A DNA stretch of 64,000 nucleotides from Sphaerolaimus hirsutus. Lineage: Eukaryota; Nematoda; Chromadorea; Monhysterida; Sphaerolaimidae. The stretch is from positions 19,123,147 to 19,187,146 of the forward strand of contig OZ038457.1 of assembly GCA_964036195.1 (NCBI GenBank), given 5' to 3'. A model generated the notes under the pieces. It did no database searches. It was not told where the DNA came from and worked only from the letters and a program-made list of their open reading frames with translations. Below, piece by piece: positions 1 through 12,000 of the stretch (within the stretch, counting starts at the first letter, position 1; the number at the start of each line of letters is the position of its first letter). The translations under genes and the position numbers were made by a program.

Positions 1-377
1 GAAACAGCTGCTGAGATACATCGTATCACATTCAAAAAGTTTGAAATGTCCTTTGTGAAAAACCGCACACAAATAGTGGAATGCAAATGTGTCAATGTCA
101 AACTTGTGACATGAAAAATGTGAACATAAGTTTGTGGAACGTGCACTTTTGTGTCTGCAGGATCATGGATTTTACCCTAAATTTTTTAAGTTATTTGATT
201 GAAATCATTTTTTCCGGCCCCGATATGCCCTAAAGGGACATCACGAAATATAATAATGGAACTGTTTGTTGTGGTTTGTAACGAATTTGGCACAAATTTT
301 GAACTTTTCCGGAAACACAACTGCCGGTTGTCTTCATGTGGACATTCAACTATTGTTGTTGTTGGGTGGCACTTGAC

Positions 378-560
378 TAGTGATGGAATGGCGCCATGGC
401 GCTGGCGCCCTTTAATGGCGCCAAAGGGTGCCAGCGCCCTTTTCTCTGGCGCCATTATTTAGATTGGCGCCATTGGCGCTTGGCGCCATTTTCGCTGGCG
501 CCAATTTGGCGCCCGGCGCCATTATTTTGAATTATGCCGCCTGGCGCTTTTCCATCACTA
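378..560. mobile_element. Family E hAT-like MITE (GGCGCC-rich)
   Basis: The ends are inverted repeats starting TAGTGATGG and ending CCATCACTA, and the interior is a run of GGCGCC-type palindromes. Both sides carry the same 8-bp direct repeat (cacttgac at 370-377 and 561-568). An 8-bp duplication and TAGTGATGG-type ends are typical of the hAT superfamily. There is no transposase, so the copy is non-autonomous. It lies about 0.8 kb upstream of the start codon of the large gene. Confidence 0.85.
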
Positions 561-1355
561 CACTTGACTATATTTTGAGAAACTGTGTGAAATAAATGTA
601 AATTGAACGGAACTTCCTCAAGTGTCTTTGCTGTTTTTTAAATTTTATTCCAGTTTTGCTTTCAATTTTTTTGTTATAAAATACAGGCTAAATCATTACC
701 ATCACTTGGTGTAAAATGTCATCAAAAATGATGTTTTTCATGTCTTTGTCTTTACTGAAATTGAGACCAGGACCCCGCCGCCCAGCCAGCAGTTGTTGGC
801 TACGCTTACTTTTTGCCACACGCGCGTGCTACCATAAGCCACTGAATAGAAAATTGTATTTCAAATGAAAAACAAACGTTTCTTCCTCCCAAAATCTAAA
901 AATAAAAGCCATATTTAGATTAATGAGTGCTACACAAATATGAAAGTGTGAATTCAACTTCTGGATGTGGGTTACAATCAAAATGAAAGTTTTTAATCCT
1001 TTTGATAAGCACCGTGACAGGATAAAATATAAATATACTGAAAAAATCAATCTTTCAGTTTACCAATTTGAGCACTCCGCTGCATATTTCCAATGTTTTG
1101 TATTTGGTCGATTACTGTTTCCGATGGTTTGCGGTTTTACACTCTTGAACATTGTTGTTTTCAGTTCCGCTCATAAAATTCGGAACGGCTCACATTCGCA
1201 AATACATCTGCATTGAACACATCTGCCGTTCGCGTTTCACATTACTATACGCACGGCTTTTGTTTACCACATTCTGATGCCGGAAGTTGGAAGGAAAGAT
1301 TGAAAAAAATTCCATTTTGATCAAATGTTCTAAAAAAAATCCGACAAAATTGAAA
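561..1355 (+). other. Upstream region of the large coiled-coil gene
   Basis: No convincing exon is visible here. An AT-rich stretch with a TATA-like tract lies near 1026-1038, but I cannot place a transcription start. A 5' untranslated exon could be present. The start codon chosen for the gene is the ATG at 1356, which has purine at -3 and G at +4. Confidence 0.35.
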
Positions 1356-3053
1356 ATGGAAAAGATGTCTGTTTCCGGCGGCAGAGTGAAAAGATGGGCC
1401 AGGCGCTTATCATCCGCTGGCAAATTGGCACAAAATGTGATTTACACCGGCGGCGGTTCGTCTCAGAAAGACACTGGTGGAGCGGGCGGAGAAATGGAGC
1501 ATGTGCTGAAAAAGTGCGTGGACATTTTTCACTTGAACATTTTTTATACTGGTGATTTTGACGATAAATTTGTGCAATCATGTGTTTGGGTAGTGGGAGT
1601 CTGTGGTTCCATCCAATTTGCATTATATTGAGCTACAACTGTAAAATATGGATGCGTGGGGGCGCAGCACAATTCACCACATCCAGTCGAAAAAACAGTC
1701 GCTTGTCAGCTCGTTCAATAAGGTGCCAGACCCAGACACTGTAAAACAGCTTGTAACATGTCATGCAACAGGTCTTAAGTCATGTAAAATGCCCTGTAAA
1801 ATAGAAAACAGGTTTGTTATGTTACATGGCTTTTGACACTTCGTATGAGATTTTACAAGGCCTTTTACATTACTTTTAAACGTACCACAACCACAGGTTC
1901 TGCAGTCGGCCTCTGAGGGGTATCCTATACCCATCTTACACCCCAAACAAAAACAACTAAAACTTTTCAGATATTATGTCGAGGAAGAGCAATTTCTCGA
2001 TGAATTGGAACAAATGCGAGTGGCCATTTTATCATCACAAAGTGAATATTTTTTCACCTTTTTCCGTCAATTTTGCAATAAATAAAAAAATAAAAAATTG
2101 AAGGCTCCGCTCAAGATATACAACCATCCAGTGATGATGAATATCTGCACCTTGATAGTGAAAATGAAAGGGACCAATGTGACCGCAAAAATGTCCCTGA
2201 ATCTAAAGGAAAAGTCAAATACAGGGAAAACAGTGAAGGAAAAAGTCACCAGGAAAAATCGTATGGAAGTAGGGCTAGCAGCATGATGTCTGCCAGGATG
2301 AGGTTGTTTTTTGTTAATTTGGCATTTGTCCAAGATTTTGAGAAATTCAGTTTTTTCTTTTCTTCATGCAGCATCAATATGAGTATGGCAGCTAGCAGGA
2401 TACATTCACAGAATCAACAACCAGAGTTACTGAGTGAGTTTTTGAGTTGGCGTGAATACCTAGGTATTAATGATCAGTTTTTAATTTCTGGAAGCTCCAT
2501 ACTCAATTTTCAATGTTGAACCTGGAACTTGGTTCGCAAATAACTTTAATTTGAACATGGAACATTTCTTTATTGTTGATCACCTGAAAATGTGAGCAAT
2601 TTGATCCATTCATAAAAATTCACAGGATTTTTCTTTTTTACTAAAAATACCTATTTTACACCGGGCAACTTCAGTAAAATAAAAATAAGAGTAAAATATT
2701 TTTAGTGAACATTGAATGATTCCTAGCACTTTCAATATCTCGGTTCCCATATGCAAAAATATACTGCGACAACTTACACATTTCCCACCATTAAAACAAA
2801 AAGTCAATAAAATAGTGGGACACGTTTTCGCAGATTCCCTATGCCACGTGCTCTACAACATTGGACGATTGAAACGAGAAAACAGGCATTTGCAGAAACA
2901 AGTTGCATGTTTGGTGGAGATGAGAAAAATTGAACAATTGAAGCATGATTTGATGCACGCGAGTTGTTGCTGCAAGTCTAAGTGTCAAAAAAGTGGCAAG
3001 AAAAGTGACGAAAAGTGTTGCAAGGAGGATTCTGGCGCTAAAAGTGGTGGGTG
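1356..3053 (+). CDS. Large gene, exons 1-5: basic N terminus, acidic linker, first coiled coil and Cys cluster
   Basis: Exon 1 (residues 1-52) is basic, then Gly-rich (KRWARRLSSAGKL, then TGGGSSQKDTGGAGG). Exon 2 contributes an acidic, coil-like piece (EEEQFLDELEQM). Exon 3 is Ser/Asp/Glu-rich, then Lys-rich (residues 77-142). Exon 5 holds a heptad-like helix around residues 168-205 (LKRENRHLQKQV, RKIEQLKHDL). A Cys/Lys cluster follows (CCCKSKCQ, then EKCCKED). The exon 5 donor at 3053 (GTATGC) was chosen over the GTGGGT at 3047 because only the former keeps phase with exon 6. The donor of exon 1 (GTGCGT) and the acceptor of exon 3 (no pyrimidine tract) are weak, so this block is less certain than the rest. 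Confidence 0.65.
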
Positions 3054-6000
3054 GTATGCAGCTTTCCCGCGCTTTTTCGGTTTCGAATTTCATCACTCAC
3101 TAGGGGCCATTTCCAATTCCAATTTCACAAGTGGACAAGTGGCAACAAAAATTCCAAATGTGAACTGAAGAGCGATAAGTATTTTAACGTAGAAAGTCAC
3201 TAGCACAGTTGTTCAAATGGACGTACATTTACTCGAAAAATACGCGTACGCGAGTTCACGGTAAATACATTTACATATACTTTTTTTAAAGTAATTTACT
3301 CATCTTTACGCGTACATTTTAAAAGTACACGCGTACAGAGAACATGTATTTTTGTTGCTAAAATCCCAATTTTCTGTTGCCAAAATAAGAAAATTTTGAA
3401 GAAATCATATACATTTTTCAAAAAAAGACTAATAATCACAAAAAACGACATTCATTATTTCTTCCCGTGTAAAACTCACTCTCACGTGTAAAAAGTAGTA
3501 GCTTTTACGTTTTCCAGGGGAAAAGTGCTCGCTTTTACATTTTCCTGGGAAAAAAGTATTTTACTCACTTTTATGCGTGAGTACGATTAAAAAAAGTATT
3601 TTACATTTTCTATACGTTTTGATAAGTAAAAAATAAATACTTACATTTACATATACTTTTTAAAAAAGTTTAATAATTCTAACAACGCTGGTCACTAGTC
3701 ACGTATGACTTTAACCTGTATCTGGGGGCTTTGTCCTCAAGTGTCAACTGGCCAGGAGTGAAAAATTGTATTCAAGTCATATGGTAGTTTGAAGTTTTGA
3801 TGTAAAGAAACGCCATCATCAGGTATCTGACATATTTACAGTTTTGATGCCAGTCCAGACTCTGTAAAATGCCCTGTCAAATTTTATGAAAAGTGTCAAA
3901 AAACGATCGTGTAGAATGTCATGAATAGTGTCAAACGTCCAGCTAAAAATCATCCAAAACTTAACGTTTTACAGGGTATTTTACATGACTTCTGACGCTT
4001 TGCATGACTTTTGGGATTTTACAAGGTCTGGCACTGGCCCCTGGTGGCATTTCTATCTGTCAAATTTGAGTGACATTTGTTTTGTACCCTAAATATTATA
4101 GAAAAAGTTTTGCTCAACTTCCGTGGTCGAAAAGTGAGTCATAACATTGCCATTTACTAAAAGAGATGTGTCACTCACTGTCAACATTTTCCAGCCTTGA
4201 ATTTTTTCAACCACTGAACACTTTCACAGATTCAAATGAAAAACTGCTGAGTTCCCCGAAAGCGCCCACTGATCCCAGACCGGACAGCGTCAACGCAAAG
4301 GAGTTGCCAATAAAATCAAGTTTGTTTTGGTATTTTGAATTGACTTTGTCGCATAGTTGTTAAACGTATTCGACTATAATTTTTACTCGAAAAATACGTA
4401 CACGCGAGTACTGAGTAAACATGTTTACGTTTTCTCTGAGAAAAGTACCAGTTTCATATTTTACCGCTTTTTGAAAGTATTTTAGTACAGAAAACGTATT
4501 TCAGATAGGCTTTTGTATAGGCCATGTCAAGGCATATAAGACAGAAAAAGATAAAAATAGCCTTTATGGGTACCTATATAAATAAAATAGCTGAAAATAT
4601 GCTTAAAAGTATATGTAATAGTGTATTTGAAAGTAAAATGTACAAAAATTAATGATTGGAGTAAAAATTGGGGCCAAAATTTCTCAAAAACACTCACTTT
4701 GACGTTTTCCCGGGAAAAGTACTAACGTTTACTGATGAGTGAAAGTGAAAATCTACTTTACGTTTTCTGTACTCATGGGGTGGGTAAAAAGAAATAGTGA
4801 ACGTTTCCGTGCAGTTCGAAAAAGTTAGGTACATTTAACTACTCCGCTTTTTGCGGTAATTTTGTTGTGAACTGGTGCCAATCCGGTAAAATACATTTTC
4901 TGTACGCGTATGCTTTGAAAATGTACGCGTACAAGCGCGTACGGTATTTTTATTAAAAGTCACGTATTTCCTCGAAACACCCCGAGGGGTAACGATGGCA
5001 AACAGTCGAAAAAAGTATTTAAATTTTTAAGTGTTTTTTTCTGAAATGAATTTTCGAATTTTTGAATTTTTCTTCAAAATAATTTTCAAATTTTGAATTT
5101 AATTTAGTTTTTGGCTATTTTCAAATTTTTTTTGGCTAGTTTTTGAATTTTTTCAAATAATTTTCAAATCTTTTTGGCCAAATATTGAATCTTAAGCTTA
5201 AAACACAGAATTTCGACTGTCTTCATGTTCTGCTCAGTTTTTATAACGTTATTTTTACCATAATTTAGCATTAAAAATGGTGGAAGGAGTTATGCAAACC
5301 AGTGTGCTGCTTCTTCATTTAATTCACACATTGGCACATTTTATTCAACAATACAGCAAATGCAATAAAATGAACAATTGAAAAATTATCATCAAATAAA
5401 ATATCGGCATAAAAAAATTGGTATCAAATACCATATTTCCTTGAATTATTCCCCCCTGCTGGCTGCCCCCCCCGGGTTTTTTTTCAGAGTGGAAACTTGG
5501 GGGGGGGGTTAAACGAGGGTGGGTATTTCGAGAGGGTTTTTTTTGCCAGAAATTTTTCGAAATCCCAGTAAATTGTAAGTACTAAATTGTTGTTTGTAAG
5601 TAACACAGATGTCAAAAAATGCAACAAAAACTGCCATTTATAAGACTCTATAGACTAACACACACACACCTGTTGTAACACAACTAACGATGGCAAAAAA
5701 AGATTCGAAAACTCGAAAACGTTTTTGAAATTTCGAATTTTTTGACTTTTCGAATTTTTGAGCACGCGGTGAAAAATACATAAAAATCGATTTTTTTCAA
5801 AAGATTCAAAAATTCCAAAAGACTTCGAATTTTTTAATTTTCGAATTTTTTTGGAGCATTTTTGGTTGAAAGTGGGTAAAAAAATGAGAAGTTTAACTCA
5901 AAACATCAGTTTTGAAAGTATCTTTTTTGTAGTGGCAGAAGTTCAACGTGCAATATATGTCCGCGGTAACAGTATACAATGCTGTAACACATTAAGATGT

Positions 6001-9000
6001 ATTGAAAACTAAGATTAAAAATTCGAAAATGCAATAATTCTATGAAAAAATTCGAAAAGTAGTAAAAAAGATTCAAAAATTCGAAAAGTCATAAAAAAAA
6101 TTCGAAAATTCGAAAACTAAATAAAAAAATTCGAAAACTATATTTGGAAAAAATTCTATATTCATAAAGTCATTTTGGAAAAAACACTTAAAAATTTAAA
6201 TACTTTTTCGAAAGGATGTGCCATCGTTAAACACAACACAGTCATTGTTTTGGCATGTGTTCTGTGTTTCCAAGATCACAAACCGCATTCTGTTCTCTAT
6301 AAACCAAATGGGGGGGGGGGGGTATTTCGAGGGGGTTTATAAATTCATATTGTAAATTTTGAGGGGGGTATTTCGAGCGTTAACTTCACCTTTCCCCCCA
6401 TGGACTTCTTCCCCCCGTGGTGTGATGCATTAGCGTTATGTCCGTGCGGACATAACGCCAATGGAACACGACAAAACGGTAATGCAACACGACAAAACGC
6501 TAATGCAACACGGACAAAACGCTAATACAACACACTCCGGGGGCAAGTTGTCCACGGGGGGAAAAGTACCTGTAATCTATTTCGAGGGGTTTATTTAGAG
6601 GAAATATGGTATAAAAAACGGTATAAGTCCGCCTCTTCCACCGCGGATGACATTTCAACGTTTTTTTGTTACATTTCGCTTTTTCAAACGCGCCGCCGAT
6701 CAATTGTCGATTTATATAGCACATTGAACTTAAGAGTGCAATTTGTTGCCTTGAATTACCTGAAAAATTCAAAAACTATTTTCGAATTTTCGAATTTTGT
6801 GAAAAAAATCGATTTTTAAGTGTTTTTTCTAGGGGCGAAATAAAAATTCGAAAATTCCAAAAAAAATTCGAAAATTCGAGAATGTTTTCTAATTTTCGAA
6901 TCTTTGTTTGCCATCGTTACCCAGGGGGTTTATTTTTTCAGAGTGATAATTTTGAGGGAGCTATTTCGAGGGGGGGGGGGGTAATTCGAGGGGGGGGGGG
7001 TTATTATTTCACCAGAAATTTTTTGAACTCCCAGTACTAAAAACGTACGCCGACGTAGAAAAATGCTAACAAAAACCACCATGTATAAGAGTCTACAGCC
7101 TTATATAGGTAAGTATGTAAATAGATGGTAAAAAATCAAAAATATAAACCATGATGTTCCAACATAACACAATCATTGTTTTTAACGTGTGTTATGCATG
7201 TCATAAACCGCAGCTTTTGTCATTGAAGCGGGAATTAGAGCTCAGCGTCGATTCGACGTGAAATGATGACGTGAAATGTTGTCGTGAAATTAATTACACG
7301 AGTGTGGATCATGCTACGGGTCTACAATTTTCTAAGGATAATATATGAATCAATACCTTAATCGTGTCCAATACTGAGTGTTATCAGCCACAACTAGAGC
7401 GAATTGAAAAATTCAATTTTTATCATTCCACGTCATCATCATTTCACGTCACAGTGTCAGGGAACAACTTGACATTTCCCGTCAGACTATTGCTTGCAAA
7501 AGTCTGACGTGAAATGTCAAGTTGTTCCCTGACACTCTGACGTGAAATGATGATGACGTGAAATGATAAAAATTGAATTTTTCAATTCGCTCTAGTTGTG
7601 GCTGATAACACTCAGTATTGGACACGATTAAGGTATTGATTCATATATTATCCTTAGAAAATTGTAGACCCGTAGCATGATCCACACTCGTGTAATTAAT
7701 TTCACGACAACATTTCACGTCATCATTTCACGTCGAATCGACGCTGAGCTCTAATTCCGGCCTGACGTTCTCCTTACTCAAATGGGGGGGGGTATTTCGA
7801 GAGCGGGGGTTTATTAATTCATAGTGCCCATTTTAAGGCGGGTATTTCAAGGGGGGTATTTCGAGGGGGGTGTATTTCGAGGAAATACGGTATATGTTAA
7901 TTCATTGACGTCGTACTTGCGTACGCGTATTTTTCGAGTAAACGTACATACCTTTTAACAACTTTGCTAGTGACATAAAAATGGCTGGTGTCTAAAGTAC
8001 TCGCAACTGTATTAAGTAATGTTGTTATGGCTTACCCAACCTCCAAGCAAAAATAGTTTTAGCTTACAACGGCCACACGGTTTGGAAAAACGTATTTACT
8101 TTTACTAGAAAAATATCATGAACAATTCTCATCCCTCATTTTTTTGTCAAAATACTTTTAACCTTTATTTCAGATCTGAGTCAGTCCTCGTTGCAATCAA
8201 AATTGAATTTCGACAAAGAAACCAGCCAGCTGTCTCTGGTTTTTGAAAATAGAGGCAGGCAGCCATTCCATTGGGTTCGCGTTTTGTCAACTTATTTTTG
8301 TCTTTTGAAAGTTATTGGAACAACTGAATGTGTTTCAACTTTTTTTTTGTGATGCCATTGGTGTCTGGTGGGGAATCTTGGGGTATACAAAACACTCAGA
8401 TCGAGTTTACAGTCTGCATTAGTTTCTGGCAAACAGAAACTGGCAAAAAATGTCATAAGTCATAACTGTACGGTCATAAGTCATCCCGGGCAACCCGCGT
8501 AGGTATTATACCTAATTTTATGATTTTGTAACCACTTGGCAGTTAGCCAGACACAAAATAGGTGTTATTATGGACGATTCCAACATTGCTTTTTTGTCCC
8601 ATCCCAACCCGGCGGGAGCCAATTGCGCAAAGTAAACAAAGATGATATGCGGTAAGAAATGTTATAAATGGTAGGCCAAGTGACAAGTAAATTTCTAAAT
8701 GAAAATGTATGTCACTTGTTTGCAAATTTTACTTACCATCACATCTAGTCATCGCATACATTCCACTTTTTTCTCACTTATCCACTTGTAAAATTGGTAT
8801 AAGATTTTTCTCCGCCAATGTAGCGGGTAAACGTCAGCTTATTCATTCATTCATCGCATCTCCAAAAATCTAGCCATCACATTAATAACTCGAAATTTGG
8901 TGGCCTGGTGGTACCGTGTTCTAAATGAAAACATATGTTTTTGTGCATTGAGGAATTGACGTTGACGGAAATGTTGTTGTTTATTTCGCTAGTATTGGCT

Positions 9001-12000
9001 GAGATTTGTTGGGAAAATGGAATCCAATTTTATGGAATGCGAAATCAAAACTAGTTTCCGCCGATCTTAGAACTTTAAGTGGACTTTTATGACTCAAATT
9101 AACTACCTAATCACTTAAATATACGCTTTTCCCATTTATATTATAAATCGTTTCAAACTTAATGATCATTTCTAAATTTTTTATTGAAAAAGATTTTTTC
9201 AGGCACGCACTCGACAATCGAGCGATAAACATTTGCCCACCAGAGCTTTTGGCAGGCGGCCAGGTAAAATAGTAAATTTGTAATCATGATTTTGATTTTT
9301 AAATAAATATTTTGTGCTGAACATAGAAATGCAGATAAATTTATAGCATTGGCAAGATTCTACGGAACACTTATTTTTTATACTTGGCGAGCTCTGCACT
9401 CGCACTGATTTGTGTCTCACGTTGGAAGCGTGCCAATTATAATTAAAGAATGCGAGTTTTGTAAAAAAATTTATGAATACGTTAACGTATTTATTATCTT
9501 ATACCGCCAATAATTTTTTGAAAAATTTTCATGAAAATCGCCTGTGTAAAATATCGTTGGCACGCTTCCAGCGTGAACCACGCGTGCAAGGTGTAAAGTC
9601 GCCATAGTATACCTGCAAAATGATCACCCTTGACAGTTAAACTTGAGTGATAATTCAGGACAGGTATCTCAAATTTCCAAAACCACTTATCCCTTAACAA
9701 CCCCCCCCCCCCCAAAAAAAACCCCCACAGGCCGCCTGTCGCCTCACACTCACACAAATCGCTGGGATCTCTACTCCCCCCTATCGCAATCGCAATCGCA
9801 ATCTCGGTCGCATTCGAGCGCGCGCACTGGCAGCGCGGCTGATTGTGAATCGCAGTCTCCTAGTAGGGGGGTTGTGATCGAGGGTGCACCTGGTGGTGGC
9901 CCCGGGGGGAGCATGATTCCACAGTTGAGGGGTGAGGTTTTTTGTTGTTGTTTTTTTGTTTGTTGTTGTTTGCTTTTTGTTGTTGGGTCTTTTTTAGGGG
10001 GGGGGGGTCGAGTTTTGGGGGATTTTCTCGCTTGGAATGGCCGATTTGGATTGCAGCGATAATGATGTGTTTTTCATAGTGTAGATTTTCGATAAAATAA
10101 CTGCATTTGCAAGAGGTCTGATAAAGAATAAGTTCCTCCACTCAAATAAATGATCCTTTCGGGGAACTTATTCGACAATGTAGAATACAGACTTGAATAC
10201 AGAAATGTTACAAAACTGCAAAATCTGAAATAAAATTTGAATTTCTTTTTAATATCCTTTTTCCAAAAAGATCGAAAATCGAAAAAACTGTCCCACGAAA
10301 ATCGAAGTCTCATTTACCCCGTTATATTCCAACAAAACCGGAGTCACATAAAAACAGGCAAATCGGGAGCGATTGGTAAACATTTTCCTGGAATTGGCAC
10401 TGAGCCAAGAGAGGGTGCTCCTGAAGCTTTGGCCACACCACCACCCAGTGCATTGCAGCAGGTTAGGGGTTTGTGTTTTCTTTTTTCAAAGTTGTATTCA
10501 CATCGTATTTAGTCAGTCGAAATTGTTGGAACAAAAATTTCTCTGTATGGGAAATACGTTATTCAAGGGAGAGGTATTATTCAAGGACATAAGGTATCTA
10601 GGTATATTTATACATGCGCACTACATTTTAAGTTTCATTTTGCCATAGTTGTTAAAATCTATTTAAGTTTACTAGATAAATACCTATACTCGCATACTGC
10701 GTAAATACGTTTACGTTTCCTACCGAAAAAATACTGGTACTCACATACTCGCGTTCGTTTTGAAAGTACGCGAGTACAGAAAATGTATTTTAAGGGGACA
10801 CAAAATGTCATTTTGCCAGACTGAAAGTGACAAACATGCGCCATTTTCCGAAGAAATACTTATCAGGAGACGAAAACACACATCTTCACATGTATTTCAG
10901 AGTAAAAATTGAAAAAAACACCTATTTTTATGAGAAAAAACTCACTTTTACGTTTTCTGTGAGAAAAATACCCATTTTTACGTTTTCCCTGAAAAAAGTC
11001 TCATTTTTACGCTTTCCCTGGAAAAAAGTATTTTACTCACATTTTACGCAGCGTAAAAGTAAAAATAAAATACTTTACGTTTTCTGTACTCATGTACGAG
11101 TAAAATAAAAATACTTTACGTTAAAGTTTACTTTAAAAAAAGTTCAGTACTTTTAACAACTGTGCATTTTGCAGACAAACGCACGTATTGAGTTGAGCGC
11201 AAATTTTTACATTTCTATATGAATTCAAATCACTTAACTTAACTCCTTTGCAAGACTGATGAAATGTACTGTAATTGAAGATTTCATTCCAAAAAATTGC
11301 ATATTTCCACTTGTTTTGCTATGATTTTTCAATTGAAGATCTGAATAGTGATGGAAAATCTGAATGGCGCTAGCGCCGAAGGAAAAAGCGCCATGGCGCG
11401 TTTGCCGCTTGCTGCTATTTTTGCGTGGCGCCAGGAACAAAACGCCTTGCGCTGGCGCGTAAAAAGCAAAAATCGCCATGGCGCTTCTGGTGTTTGGCGC
11501 CATTTTGCTCTGACGCCATTGGCGCTTGGCGCTGGTGTTCCGATGGCTCTTTTAGCGCTTTTTCCATCACTAAATTTCAATGAGTGATCAGGGTGACGCA
11601 TCCACACACTGAATCCAACCAGAATCGGGCTGCCCGAAAAAGCAACAAAAAGTTTCGAGTTAAAAAAAAATTTCTGCCGCAGGTGGGAAAGCGTGGTTCA
11701 AATGCGTTGGGAAATCGGCCGCCCGGCAGCATTACATCCGACAGCGAAAACAGCGATAAGGTTCCCATTTTGGAGGAGGTGGGTTTTAGAAGAGTAATGG
11801 TGCCAGTTTTGAGTTTGTGTTGGGTGCCTGCCTAGTGCTTATTATTTTTGAAGTTTTTTTGTTACCATGTGGCTTTTTTGAACGCTTCATTAGAAATTAT
11901 TTACCTAAATAATATGGTAAATATAATTGGAATGTGAATAGCCTGGGTTTGTCGTACGTGGAAACTTGTGTGCATGGATGTAAAGGCTCCATTCTACCAT

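Larger units (their letters stand above)
4990..6919. mobile_element. Family B hAT-like element, itself interrupted
   Basis: Ends TAACGATGGCAAA and TTTGCCATCGTTA are flanked by 8-bp repeats ccgagggg and cccagggg (one mismatch). TTCGAA-rich arms surround a nested family A copy. No transposase is visible. Confidence 0.75.
4960..7892. mobile_element. Family A element split by later insertions
   Basis: The left end is the short segment cgtatttcctcga at about 4962-4974. The rest resumes at 6920 (gggtttattttttcag) and ends at aggaaatacggta, 7892. Family B element 4990-6919 and Harbinger-like element 7227-7762 lie inside. The G-run-rich interior is typical of family A. Confidence 0.6.
4352..7965. 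mobile_element. Family D element, outer shell of a five-level transposon nest
   Basis: Left end CATAGTTGTTAAAC and right end TTTTAACAACTTTG enclose ACGTAAA-type family D sequence at both margins. Everything between is later insertions (families A, B, A, B and H). The 8-bp flanks (ctttgtcg, ctagtgac) do not match, so these two ends may belong to different original copies. It fills most of intron 6 of the large gene. Confidence 0.5.

Noticed and set aside
1668..1722. An exon-like stretch (TIHHIQSKKQSLVSSFNK) between exons 1 and 2 of the large gene
   Set aside because: It joins exon 1 in phase but then forces a stop in the next exon, whereas exon 1 joins 1971 directly. It could be a poison exon but is unsupported.
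9203..9263. Exon 8 begins ARTRQSS, reminiscent of the histone H3 tail
   Set aside because: The resemblance covers only a few residues and the exon is internal in a large protein; chance is enough.
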